Origin: Rhizoclosmatium globosum
Taxonomy: Eukaryota; Chytridiomycota; Chytridiomycetes; Chytridiales; Chytriomycetaceae
Reading direction: 5' to 3'
DNA: 64,000 nucleotides
Assembly (NCBI GenBank): GCA_002104985.1
Contig: MCGO01000005.1
Span: forward strand, 310,001-374,000
Shown here: positions 23,162 through 34,503 of the stretch, piece after piece
How positions within the stretch are numbered: position 1 is the first letter of the stretch
Layout: each line of letters starts with the position of its first letter
The notes under the pieces: generated by a model
Databases searched by the model: none
What the model was told of the DNA's origin: nothing
What the model saw: only the letters and a program-made list of their open reading frames with translations
Translations under genes and position numbers: made by a program

Positions 23162-25516
23162 TCAAAAGTTGTCAACACGGAAGCGCCATTCACCAGTAAG
23201 TTTGTTGAATCCAACCATGGTTGTACCTTTCATTGCCTGCATCTTTCTAAACCGCTTTTCAAACAGTGGATCTGCCTCATTCGTCACAACAGTCCCAGAT
23301 GCACTCATAACCCAACAACCCTGCAGCGAAACAAGAGCCGGAACATTCACACCAAAACCAACCTCATCATCCGTCTTCACTTCCACACTTCGCTTCCTCA
23401 AAATAACAACTGTACCTGGGATCTGCGCAATTCCAGCCCGAGTTCCAGTCGGGGACACATGCAAGAGGTCCACAGTATCAAGAAACTGCACAAAACCGAT
23501 CCCAGGAAGCTCTACAGTATAATCACGAACCGCTCTCAACTCGCGATCAGTCATTCGAAGGAGTTGGGAAAGAGGAGGCGAGGTTGTATATTCCAAAGGC
23601 TGCAAATCCACATTACCTTCTTCGTCACTTATAATCAGCTTTTTGACACGTGGTTTGAATGCACCGCGATTACTATCTACAAAATCAATGTCATTCGCTT
23701 GTAACATCTTCAAGACAGAGGATGGAACAGCTGGCGCTGAGCGGCCGCGATTTGAAGGGACGGGGGAAGGTGTGTATGCTCGTAACCGTAGGCGTGAAGC
23801 TGATGGAGGGGTGAATCGGATAGACGAAACATTTATGATGGACTTTTCTTGGCTCGGTACAATTTGTGGCTGTGGAGGAGGAGGAAGATAGGTTTGGGTT
23901 GGAGATAATTCGGGTTCAGTTAGTTTCTTTGGTGGCGTGCTGAAGATTGGATTGTTGCCGAAGGGACTTTGATCCATGGACGCATACACGTTCCGATCAG
24001 GACTTTCTGATGTATTGATGCTGTTTTTTGATGGATTTGTCATATTGAAGTTGAATTGTGAAGGACGTGGAAGAGTTGCTGAGACCGGAGCTTGAGCTGT
24101 TGGTCGGGGGTATGTGCCACAAGGAGTTAACACAAATGGAGGGTCTGTATTTGAAGACTCAAAATTTCTATTGCTGGGGAATAAGGTGAATATTGGTGCT
24201 TTAGGTTGATTGTTTGGTCCAACGGTTTCTGAATTTCCTAATGTTTGAGCTTGGTCTGACTTCAGAACTATCGATAGAAAAGGGTTTCCGGTTTGGGCCG
24301 TGTTACTGGCGAATGTGAAGTCGGTGGTTGGATTATTTTGTTGAGTAGTTGGGGTGGACATGGTAGAATTTGTGGCAAATTGAAGAGGTGCAGTAGAACT
24401 ATGTCCTGATCCCTTGAATGGATTGCTTGTATTGAATGACAGAGTTTGGGTCGAGTTGTTCACTAATTGATTTGGTGTCAAGGTACTTCCAAAGATAAAT
24501 GAAGCTGAAGCTGGCTTTGTAGTTAATGATGATAATGTAGCACTGCTGTTGACGAGAGTGTTGGCTGTGCCCGAAAACGATGGTTGTGATTGAGTCCCGG
24601 TGAAATTGACAGCAGAAGAAAGCATAGGCTGCGTTTGAGTTCCTGGAAATCCGTTAAACGTCAAAGTCGATTGGGAGTTGGGAGCTGCTGATTGAGAAGC
24701 ATTTCCAAGAAAACTTGAAGGAGTCGAAACTGGAAACATAGCTGATTGAGAAGTGCTTTTTTGAAAACCAGTTTGAAAGGTTGTAAACGTAAATGCTGGG
24801 TTTGTTGGTTGACTTTGACTACTTCCGTTCAGAAAACTGAAAGCTGGTTGAGGAGGAAGGTCCTTCTTCACGCCGAAAAGATTCATTTGAGGTCCTTTTT
24901 TGCCCATTTGATAATCTTGAATCCTTAATTCCTAAACTTATTGTTAGCTTGATTACATTAAATCAGAATCACGAACCTCAACACTCCAATTGCTATAATT
25001 TGGCATTGCACTAATACTTTGAAACTTCAAAGTCTCTGCATTAAAGCCAGAACCTTCTTTCTCGATTTTTGGAGCATAAGTTGGAGCTCCCGTACCAAAG
25101 TTGGCCGTGGCAGTCGTTTGTCCGTTTTGTTTAAAAGGAGAGCCCTTATTCTTTGTTCCGCTTAGTCCAAATGATTGCTGTGATGTTGGTTGGTTTTTCT
25201 GGTTTGTCGATGACGATGCTCCTGGAATTGGGATGAGTGGAATGGTGTTTTGCAGTGAAGTTTTACCGAACCCAGATGCTGATGCTCCATTGAAAGAAAA
25301 AGACGGGTTGACTCCCGCAACAGTCGAGGATGATGGTGTGTTCCACAATCCCTGTGCTGGCGCTGGTGCTGGTTCGAAGTGTTTTCGTAAGGATCGTATT
25401 TCCAACATCGATTTATTCGAAGTACCTGTATTACTTCCAAACTTGTACATGTTTCGAGGAACGACACTCAGTGCTGCAATGCGGGTGCCCGTTTTTGAAG
25501 GAACGTGGCGAAGCAC
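23162..25516 (-). CDS. NUP98-type nucleoporin (Nup100/Nup116-like) with GLEBS motif and autopeptidase-fold domain
   Basis: FG nucleoporin of the central pore channel and mRNA export. Exon 1 (24977 to about 25516) ends with the GLEBS-type motif (ISAMPNYSNWSVE) and exon 2 resumes ELRIQDYQMGKKGPQ; the 45-nt intron 24932-24976 lies between. GLEBS binds Rae1/Gle2 in this family. The middle is Ser/Thr/Asn/Gln-rich with spaced FG, FTF and FSF motifs. The C-terminal domain (about 23700-23162) is the Nup98 peptidase-S59 fold (YTVELPGIGFVQFLDTVDL, GVNVPALVSLQGC, FNKLTGEWRFRV). The chain stops at VDNF, the position where Nup98-Nup96 precursors have the cleavage tripeptide HFS, so no Nup96 part follows. 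Start is uncertain: a 5' intron is likely near residues 25-50. Confidence 0.85.
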
Positions 25517-25815
25517 GGATGGGTGGAAGAGTTGCTGTGCAATTCCTTACACATCTGCAGTGGTGAAGTAATGCCAAGCTCTCCTTAATCCAGTTTACAG
25601 GTTTGTCAGTTTGGAGACATTGTCGACTAAGTTTTGGAGCACTTGTTTAAGAGCCTCTTCATATGCAGAAACATCACTGTATCGACAACATCAAAGGACC
25701 TGAGGTTTGATTCATTAATGAATACTCAATTCTTCAGTAAATAATTTTTGGAATTCTTTTGTTTGTTGTTCTCAATTGTTCCTCCCTCCTTCCACAGTTT
25801 CACTACCGATCGATA

Positions 25816-26900
25816 ATGGCTCTCCAAGCTCTCCAAAGACAATACAAAGGTACGGCAGCAATAAGTTTTAACTCATTGATGCCATGTTAAACTTCTGTCA
25901 TTCAACTAACACTGCATCGCCACAGAGATCCTGCAACACCCAATCCCAGGCTTCCGAGTAAGCTATACTATATGCGTTGGGAGCCGTTGGATGTAGCTCC
26001 CCCTATTGAGCTCAACCCGGTGGCTCCCCAATGCAAATCCATGCAAAGCACCCAAGACTAACACTAACTCCAAATCTCAGGTCGAACTCAAAGATGAGAA
26101 CATATTCGAGTGGCAAGTTGGAATTATTGGACCGTTGGACACAATCTATCAAGGAGGCTACTTCTTGGTGCGTCTTTGCTTGTGTTTTGGCTGCCCTCCC
26201 CCATCGCGTCATCTTCCTCCAAACTTATCACGCATAACTCAGAGCACCATCAAGTTCCCAACTGATTATCCGTTCAACCCTCCAACGTTCACCTTCAACA
26301 GCCCCTTCTTCCATCCTAACGTGTGAGTCACCATCGCCACTGTGACAGACTGCAAATGAGCTTATTTATTATTACACAGCTATTCAGACGGTCGCCTATG
26401 TATCTCTATCCTCCATCCTCCGGGCGATGACCCTACGTCAGGAGAAAAGGCGGAGGAGCGATGGAACCCAACTCAGACCGTCGAATCTATTTTGCTGTCG
26501 ATAGTCAGTCTATTAAACGACCCAAACGTCTCGAGTCCCGCAAATGTCGATGCTGGAGTAAGTTTACATCTATCAATTATTTATCGTTGTGCTAAACCTG
26601 TGAACAAACAGGTTTTATATAGAAATAACCGTAAAGCGTATGAAGCAAAGGTGAAGGAGCAAGTTGAGCTGTCAAAGAAAGATATCCCGGATGACTTGGA
26701 GATGCCGAAATCTGGTACTGTAAATCGTGAATTTTGCATCCAAAGACTGACGAGTTTCTTAAGCTGCCGACTTCATCATTAAACGGCCAGTTGTTGAGCA
26801 ACATGATGATTCTTTCTGGTTTGACGATGATGCGGAGGAGAGTTATGATGAAGATGAAGATATGGATGAGGAAGAGGATGAGGAGGAAGACGACGAGTAA
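25816..26900 (+). CDS. CDC34: CDC34-type ubiquitin-conjugating enzyme E2
   Basis: E2 that serves SCF ubiquitin ligases in cell-cycle control. Seven exons: 25816-25849, 25926-25957, 26081-26167, 26243-26322, 26380-26557, 26612-26714, 26764-26900; all junctions keep phase. The UBC core shows MALQALQRQYKEIL at the start, GGYFLSTIKFPTDYP, the HPN motif, and active Cys in SDGRLCISILHPP. After the Cys comes the 12-residue acidic-loop insertion (GDDPTSGEKAEERWNPTQ region) typical of the Cdc34/Ubc7 class. The tail (residues about 180-217) is strongly acidic with Phe/Trp (DDSFWFDDDAEE), like the cullin-binding tail of Cdc34/UBE2R. It is divergent from the NUP98-type gene with a spacer of about 300 nt. 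Confidence 0.92.
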
Positions 26901-27009
26901 GCTCGAGCATACCCATTTTAGGGAGATGGTTATTTACAGGAGCGGTTTCAGTTTTCGCGTGATGTGGAAATAAAGCATAATGTTGCATCGATATTTATTT
27001 CGTTCTCAC

Positions 27010-28008
27010 TCACTGCTTTCCTGTCGTCACCATTGGGTAACCCAACTTGAAATACTGCAACAAAACACAACCTGCAAGAATACACATGCACCAAACAAGA
27101 GCCATCTGATCAATCAAAGCACCGATAGCCGGTGCTTGGGGCATCGTGTTTCTCACTCCAGGCATGGCAAAGAGCAAAGCGATATGGAAACCGACAGTAG
27201 GAGGTACAGGAGTTTGATTGAAAATGTATAAACATGCAGTGAAAATAACAGCTGCAAGTGCGAGGAACCACATTGTCAAGATGATGAGAATAGCAAATGC
27301 TCGAACGGTGATGTTTCGATCCACTTTCGCGACACCATAAACTTGTGTGTTGGTGGCGTCTTCAACGGCAGAATCGAACGTGACGTCAAATCCGTTTGGA
27401 GATCCAAAGAGAACCAATAAAATCGGAAGGGGGTCTTGTTTCGCGCCATAAGTTCCCGCAGCATTGAACGTTAACAAAAATTCGTCAAACGGGTACTACA
27501 GAAGGATTAAGTGAAATATTTTAGCAAAAGAAAGAATGCACCATGTTGAAATCGCCGTCAATTGGAACCGTCACACTTTGGGAGAGAAGGGCACGACCTG
27601 CAGCGAATGAAAACGTTTGACCTCCAACTGTAACATTCATTGGGTACTTGGTTTCATAGTACAGACTTTGCTTGGGATTTGGTTGTACGAGGGAATCTGG
27701 CAAACTAAAATTAGATACTTGGACTACCACGGACTAAGATAAAGTACTGAACCTGAAAGTGCAAACGTGAGCTTCAATTTAGCAGTAGCACCGTTGACGT
27801 CTACAGCGGATAAAGATGCATCAATTTCGAGAAACGTGTCTGTTTTTGGATTCAAAACAGCGGATGTAACGTAAGAATCTTCACGGCCTTTTGACTTGTT
27901 CTTTGCAGTGATGGCAATTGCGGTGAGACCAGCAATAATAGCCGCGACGGCAAGAGCAGTTCCAAGAATGATAGCAATAAACTTCTTTCGTGGGAATACT
28001 TCAGGCAT
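27010..28008 (-). CDS. DUF4436 membrane protein, copy 1
   Basis: Member of the DUF4436 family, function unknown to me. It has the family layout: a membrane segment near residues 10-30 (AIILGTALAVAAIIAGLTAI), an outer domain with SLYYETKYPMNVTVGGQ and YPFDEF, then three or four membrane segments near the C-terminus, with VGFHIALLFAMPGVRNTMPQAP and GALIDQMALVWCM. Exons are about 27740-28008, 27548-27700 and 27010-27497; the junction of the last two (GDFNM|YPFDE) is clear, the first junction is not. It is the most diverged of four copies here and lacks the GGYAKLGL tail. It lies 122 nt from the divergent RAD51 start. Confidence 0.82.
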
Positions 28009-28130
28009 AGTGGATTAGTTGTGGTTTTTTCGGGTCTGTATTTGGAAGTTTCTGCTCCTCTTTCTTTTTCTCTTCTGTTCTTTTTTTAGAGTTCGGACAA
28101 AAGAAAGAAAATCAATAATCAAATCAGAAG

Positions 28131-29609
28131 ATGGCCAGCCGCCAGCGCCAACAACAACAGCAGCAACAGCAGCCACAGATCGAAGAGCAACACGAGGAAG
28201 AGCAGCAGCAAGAAGAGGCCGGCGTGGCTATTCTCAAAGTGCAGACACTCGAGGTACCTGATTGGGCGTCGCTGCCCCACCCACCACCACCCACCCACTT
28301 CTAAACTCACTCGCTTTAAAAGCAATACGGAATCTCGGCAGCAGACATCAAAAAGCTGTGCGAGGCCGGGCTGTACACGGTCGAGGCAGTCGCATTCACG
28401 CCAAAGAAGACGCTGCTCGCAATCAAGGGCCTGTCCGAGGTCAAGGCAGACAAGATCCTCGCCGAAGGTTCGTTTTGTTGAAGTGCCTCCGTTCTCGGCT
28501 TTTGCTGACTCGTTGTGCCCTGCCGCAGCCGCAAAGCTCGTTCCGATGGGTTTCACCACGGCAACCGACTTCCACATTCGCAGACAGGAAACTATTTCAA
28601 TTGGAACTGGTTCTAAAGAGTTAGACAAGCTTCTTGGAGGTAAGCGCCACTCGCTTATGCTTATTTCTTCCTTCGCTCGTTGACATTGTTTTTGAACAGG
28701 GGGCATTGAAACCGGCGGCATTACTGAGATCTTTGGTGAATTCAGAACAGGAAAGACGCAGCTGTGTCACTCGTTGGCTGTGATGGCGCAGGTTATAAAC
28801 TCTTGTTCTATGGATTGTTTGGTTCTAAAACACACAATAGATGCCGACGAACATGGGAGGAGGAGAGGGGCGCGTCATGTACATTGATACTGAAGGAACG
28901 TTTCGTCCTGAAAGATTGTTGGCAACAGCTGAAAGATTTGGACTGAATGGAGAAGAAGTCTTGGATAATGTGGCCTATGCACGAGCATACAACTCAGATC
29001 ATCAACTCAATTTGTTGCAACAAGGCGCTGCAATGATGGCTGAATCAAGGTGGCAGCCATACCAGTGACTTGGTGTTCTGACATTTATACGTCAGGTTCT
29101 CGTTGTTGATTGTGGACAGTGCAACATCGTTATACCGCACGGATTATTCAGGTAGAGGTGAACTTTCAGCAAGACAAATGCATTTGGCGAAATTCTTGCG
29201 TATGCTGCAGAGACTGGCCGATGAGGTACGAATAATCTAGAAATAAGGTGCGACTGATGTTCGTCGTTGTAGTTTGGAATTGCTGTTGTCCTCACGAATC
29301 AAGTTGTCGCACAAGTTGACTCTACAAACCCCTTTGGTCCTACATCAAAGCCAATTGGTGGAAACATCATTGCCCACGCGTCCACAACAAGGTTCGTTGA
29401 TGTTGTGTGAATTGGCCTCTCTGACTTGAATGCAGACTCTTTCTCAAAAAGGGATCCGGCGAAAACCGTATTTGCAAAATTTACGACAGTCCTAATCTCC
29501 CTGAGGCGGAATGTCAGTTTTCGATCGGAGCAGATGGTTGGTGAAAATTCTTATATTATTGTTTATTAAGATTTCTCAAATAGGTATCAACGATCCAATT
29601 TCTAAATAA
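28131..29609 (+). CDS. RAD51: DNA recombinase RAD51 with poly-Gln N-terminus
   Basis: Eukaryotic RecA homologue; forms the nucleoprotein filament for strand exchange in recombinational repair. About 340 residues in nine or so exons. After a Gln/Glu-rich N-terminus (nine Gln in the first 20 residues) come the HhH domain ([17 protein letters not shown]), the [22 protein letters not shown] block, Walker [30 protein letters not shown], Walker B within [27 protein letters not shown] (loop L1 area) and [12 protein letters not shown] (L2 area), then the [15 protein letters not shown] tail. All motifs are standard. First exon 28131-28253; last codons lie after an intron ending at about 29581, with stop TAA at 29607. 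It shares a 122-nt divergent promoter region with DUF4436 copy 1. Confidence 0.94.
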
Positions 29610-29833
29610 ACATCGTAAATCTTTTCATAAAGTATATCAATAAATTATCATTAACTATGTGATTGCTAAATTCCAGAATGTTTTGTTTTTATGAAGGTTT
29701 TGCTTGAGGTTTTGCGGACTGCAAGGCTGCTTCACCCCAAGAGTTTTGCTTACCCACACACGAACAAAAAGGACAGAGTATCGCAACAAAGATTCCTCAC
29801 CAACCAGTCAAACAACCAAAAGAACAACCGAAA

Positions 29834-31844
29834 AATGCTCCGCGCTGCCTCCTCCTCCTCTGCTGATATGCGCCGTATCTTTATTGAATTGAAGGAGCTC
29901 CAAGCCTCGCCTCAAGTGGGAATCACTGTGACTCCCCGCTCTGAGGATGCCACGAAGCTCTGCGTGAAGATGGAGTGTCAGGAAGGTGTTTACGCCGGTC
30001 TTCCACTTCATTTGGGGATGGAGCTCACAAACTTTCCTCTTGGGTCTCCAGTGGTGACAATGGACACCCTGATCACGCATCCAAACGTATTCTCGCGCAC
30101 GTTTATTTGCTGTGACTTGTTGAAGGGCCACTTGTTTACCGACTCTCATGGTCGCATTTCTGGTTACTCGCCTGCATACTCGTTGACCACCGTTCTCATC
30201 CAATTAATGTCGTTCTTCTCAGCCACTAATATCGAGCAAGATTGGGAAGGAATGTATACCAACACTGCTGGAAACGCGGAACGACTTCGAGCCATTGAGA
30301 ATATTAAGGCGTTTCGTTGCAAACACTGTTCTTATAATGGCCCTGAACTTGCTTCAAAGTGCAATAAGCAGTTTGGGGTTGTGGGGATGGGTTCTGCACC
30401 GGTTTCTGTAACTGTGGTGGAGAATGTCAATGAAGCTGCCCTGCAAACTAGAGTGATGGGGTTGGGTGGTGGAATGACTTTCGATGTGATGCCGAACGAA
30501 TTGTTGTTGGAAATCGCAGATCATATGGCTGTGTCTGATATCATCAAACTTGGACGTGCGGTTCCTCGCTTTGGGGACTTGGTGACAAAACACAACTTGA
30601 GCATTAGGCGCGACCAAAGGTGTTTTATCTACAAAACAAGTATCAAAGAGGCTGTGTTGGGTGAGGCTCATTTCTTAATTTGCGAATCCCTTGCTTATGA
30701 ATGAATTACAGGTGTTGGAGTTTGGGTTGCCTCAACAGGCCGAAATCGCGACATGAAACCCGTAGATTTCGACCTTCTATCATATGATGCGTTCTTGAAT
30801 GCGAGAATTCGTCAAACAATCTGGGGTCAAGGGTTCACTCATTTCTTACCACTTGCCCTCAACCCTGCCCACTTCTCAAAAGCTCTCCCAATTTTGCAGC
30901 AGACCATTGTGCATCTCGACTGCAATAAATCCGGTGGATTTTCTCCAGAAGTCGCACTCGCTATCTTGAGCAAACTCATGAATTTGATGGTTGTAGACCT
31001 CATGAAAGCCATGGACAACTCAAGCTCTGATTCACATATGAGTTTCTACGATGAGGCACCGCAAAAAACTAAACTCATCGCTTCGGAGAAAGCACTCACT
31101 GGATATTCACAACTTCTACACCTCCTTCTTTCATTCGCCAACATATACCCGGAGCTGGTTGTCTCTGCTGAAAACAAGCTCTCAAATTTCATAAAGAACA
31201 AGGACACTCGTGGAAAAGACCGTGTTCCAAATATTGGTGAATTCTTGGTGCTTCTCTTCCTCCAGAACAAACACACATGGTCTGAACTCGCCCTTCCTGT
31301 GTTCCGTGAAGTTTCCGCTCGCAATGTTGTATGGATGCTGGATCCAAAACACGGAAATAAGCCCTACCTCGCGTTCATTGAACCTCAAGCGACATCAGAC
31401 TTCCGGTTGAATGAGACTTACACTGCTCAACAAACCTCCCTTCGTCTGCTCATGTTTCAGGTCCTCTTTATGCGTCGTGTGGGGTTGGGCGAAAAGACTC
31501 CAACTGAGTTGCTCGCCGAACTCAACAGTCGATTCGGATACCCTCGACTGGGACTTGCTGAGCAACTCGTGCAAGATATTAAAGGAATCTATGCAGTCAA
31601 GACGTTCAATGCCTTTCTTCCACTTGTTGGTATCCCACTTCCCACAAAAGAATACTTCACTCAGTTCTTGAAAGATAGCATCAACCTCTCTCATCAGAAG
31701 GGCTATCATCAGTGCTCTTTAACTCAAAAACAGCTGTTCACCTTGCGTGCTAACGCTGAACGTGGGTTTATGGCACCCGGGTTTGAGAGAGGTGTTCAAC
31801 CAAAAGTCGAAAGCTTCTTTCCCAATACTTTCTATAAACGTTAA
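29834..31844 (+). CDS. E2-like (UBC-fold) / F-box fusion protein with long helical C-terminus
   Basis: Two exons, 29834 to about 30660 and about 30712-31844, joined in phase (EAVLG|VGVWV); about 650 residues. Residues 10-135 read as a UBC fold: YAGLPLHLGMELTNFPLGSPVV strand region, HPN at 82-84, then Cys92 in FICCDLL. That Cys lies eight residues after the Asn of HPN, the same spacing as in the CDC34 gene of this window, followed by YSPAYSLTTVLIQLMSFF, as in true E2s. A Cys-rich FRCKHC segment follows, then an F-box-like segment at about 217-258 (MPNELLLEIADHM). The remaining 400 residues are helical and unrecognised. An E2 with an F-box in one chain would link conjugation and SCF adaptor roles; that is inference. 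Confidence 0.78.
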
Positions 31845-31971
31845 TGTAAATAAATAATGTGTAACTTGAAATTCTTTTAGCAGAGGCTGGCGTGAAGATC
31901 GGGAAGGAGATCGGGTGATGAAGACATTAAAACCTTAAAACCACTTTGTACGCCAAAAAACGTTGCAAAAA

Positions 31972-33140
31972 ATGAAGTGCCTCGAAATCGAGCAAGGACG
32001 TCTTCAAGAAGTCGCAGTTAAGTCGTCCGCCTTGCCTGATCTGGCTGAAGGTGCCGTCCGTGCCCAAATTTACAAGTTTGGCCTCACATCCAACAACGTC
32101 ACCTACGCCGCTATGGGACATGCTTTCGGCTGGTACAAGTTGTTTCCGACACCAACCCCTGATGAGACCATGGCCCTTCCTGTGTGGGCTCTTGCTACCA
32201 TCGTCGAGTCTAACCACCCAGAGATCAAGACTGGAGTGACGATCTATGGTTACTTCCCTGCTGCTACTCATTTGGATCTGGTTCCAACTGGCGTTACTGA
32301 GGTGGGTGATTCTTTTAAGAGCTCAATTTAAACCGATTGGCATCACTCTGTTAGAAATCGTTCACTGTTACCCGTGCACTGCCACTTCCAGTCTACAACA
32401 CGTACGACTTCTGTGCTTCGGATCCCCTCTACTCCGCTGAATTCGAGGATGCTATGATCCTTGTTCGTCCACTCTTCTTCACATCCTTCTTTCTGTATGA
32501 TTACGTCAAGTCCAACAACCTCTTTGGCGCCGAAGCGGTGGTTCTTTCATCCGCATCCGCCAAGACGGCTTTCTGTTGCGCCCAACTTTGTTCCGCGGCC
32601 TCGATTCCAGTGATTGGACTTACATCGGCCAAGAACCTTGCCTTTACAAAATCCCTTGGCGTCTACGATTCCGTTCTTACTTACGACGATCTCTCTGAGC
32701 TCAAGAACAAGACTTTTGTCTACATTGACATTGCAGGAAACATGAGCGTCATTGAAACGATTGTCAAGACATTGCCAGACAGTGCTTCTCAAGTTGTCAA
32801 GACAATTAGTGTCGGTTTCACCCACTTCCATCCAACTGATAAACCAACTTCCGTGTCTGCTCAACAAGTGGAAGCTATCGCACCAGGTTTGAAGTTTGAG
32901 CTCTTCTTTGCCCCGCTCTGGAGAAAGAAGATTGCTGAGGAAGGGAGACAGGAGGAAGTGAGTAAGCTTATTGCTGCTGGTTGGAAACAGGCATTGGCAA
33001 AACTTCCTGAGTGGATGCAATTCAAGAAGTACTATGGTGCTGATGCTGTGAAGGAGTTGTATTTAGAAGCGGTTGAAGGAAAGTTGAACGCCAATGTGGG
33101 GTACATTTGCACTATGGACAACACAACTCATTCCGAGTAA
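31972..33140 (+). CDS. DUF2855 family protein, copy 3
   Basis: Exons 31972-32301 and 32355-33140, about 370 residues. It has the same blocks as the tandem pair at 13-15 kb: GLTSNNVTYAAMG, LPVWALATI, IYGYFPAATHLDLVP, then VVLSSASAKTAFCCAQL and GLTSAKNLAFTKSLGVY. The intron after VTE is at the same site as in the other two copies, so all three descend from one intron-bearing ancestor. It is 185 nt upstream of DUF4436 copy 2 on the same strand. Start at 31972 is the first ATG; an upstream TTG is not needed. Reaction unknown. Confidence 0.86.
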
Positions 33141-33325
33141 ATTCGGTTGGATTAGAAGGTCTGCCGCGAGAACACAGCCCCAAATCAGCCTTCAACAATA
33201 ATAAAAAAATTCTGTTTTTGCTCCGATGCACAGCCTCAAAAAAATTTTCAAACCACAAAAGGGCAGAAAAGCACTCTGCCGGTCGGAAGCGATCTCTCCG
33301 AAATTTCAACCAAATCTGCACAAGG

Positions 33326-34398
33326 ATGCCTCATAGCCCAAAAACCAAACTCCTTATCATCATCGTTGCTGTTGTAGTCTTCATCGGAACCATCGTTGGT
33401 GGCCTTACTGCCATCGGTGTGACGGCGAAGAAGATGGCTGATGGCAAGAGCAATTACTACGTTGCCTCCAACGATACCTTGACGGCAATTGCTCTTTCCA
33501 GTGACCACAGTGTGACATTCATGTCTATTGAGGCCGCCATGTTCAGCGTTGATGTGTCCAAGAACGAAGCCAAGGCTATGTTGTCTTTTGGATTGAATGG
33601 TGAGCTTGATATGACAGAAAATGCGATCTCTTCCCTTCATAATCATCTAATCAAAACCAAACCAACCACAAATTAGGAAACCTCAATTCGTTGAACAGCA
33701 ACGTTACTGTCGCCCAGCAATCTTCTTTGTACCACCAATCCACTTACAACATCAACTTGACTATTGGCAACCAAGTCATTTCGTGGCCAGCTGGAAGACC
33801 ACTCATCTCCCAAGCCATTACTTTAGTTATTCAAGGAGACATCAATACTTACCCATATGACACTCTGTCAGTTGGATACACCATTTACGGGTCCTACGGT
33901 TTGCCAGGCAGACCAGCCCAACCACTCGCCATCAACTTGATTCAAGACGGAAGACCTACCGGTTTCAACATTGACTACGCTGCCTACATTGATCACTCCG
34001 AAGATGCCCTTCCAAACACTGAAATTTACGCTGTTGGAAACATTGCCAGAACTTCAACCATCAAGGCTATTGCTGTTTTCATTGCCTTGTTGATGTGGGG
34101 TCTTGCTCTCGCTTGCGCTGTTTTCACTGCTTGTTTGTTTGTGTTTGAGAAGAAGGCGGAGCCTCCTTTCCTTGCCTTCCACATTGCCTTGCTCTTTGCC
34201 ATGCCAGGAGTGAGAAATGCCATGCCACTCGCCCCACCAGTCGGTTGTTTGGTTGATCAGATGGTCCTTGTGTGGGTCATGATGATTCTTGCTCTTTGTG
34301 TTCTTGCACAGTTTGGAAAGTTGATCACACAGATTTCTGAGGGTGGTTATGCTAAGCTTGGGTTGACCAAGGAGACTAAGCCAGCTCCGACTGCTTAA
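33326..34398 (+). CDS. DUF4436 membrane protein, copy 2
   Basis: Exons 33326-33599 and 33677-34398, 331 residues. Membrane segment near residues 8-30 (LIIIVAVVVFIGTIVGGLTAIG), then an outer domain of about 190 residues (YYVASNDT, FMSIEAAMFSVDVSKNEAKA, WPAGRPLISQAITLVIQGDINTYPYD), and a C-terminal block of membrane segments with WGLALACAVFTACLFVFEKK, FHIALLFAMPGVRNAMPLAP and LVDQMVLVWVMMILALCVLAQFGKL. It ends GGYAKLGLTKETKPAPTA. The intron falls after a Gly codon (phase 1) directly behind LNG, as in copies 3 and 4. This copy is intact and is a good reference for the family. Confidence 0.87.
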
Positions 34399-34503
34399 GT
34401 TTTTATTACGATGTGTTTGTTTATAAAACTCATTTAGATTGTGAAATTTGGTTTGTTCTACATTATCCTATCTACTCTTTTCTTACACAGTTTTTTTGCA
34501 AAA

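Noticed and set aside
23162..25571. Plus-strand ORFs over the NUP98-type gene
   Set aside because: The minus strand carries GLEBS, FG motifs and the C-terminal domain in a continuous reading; the plus-strand frames show none of these.
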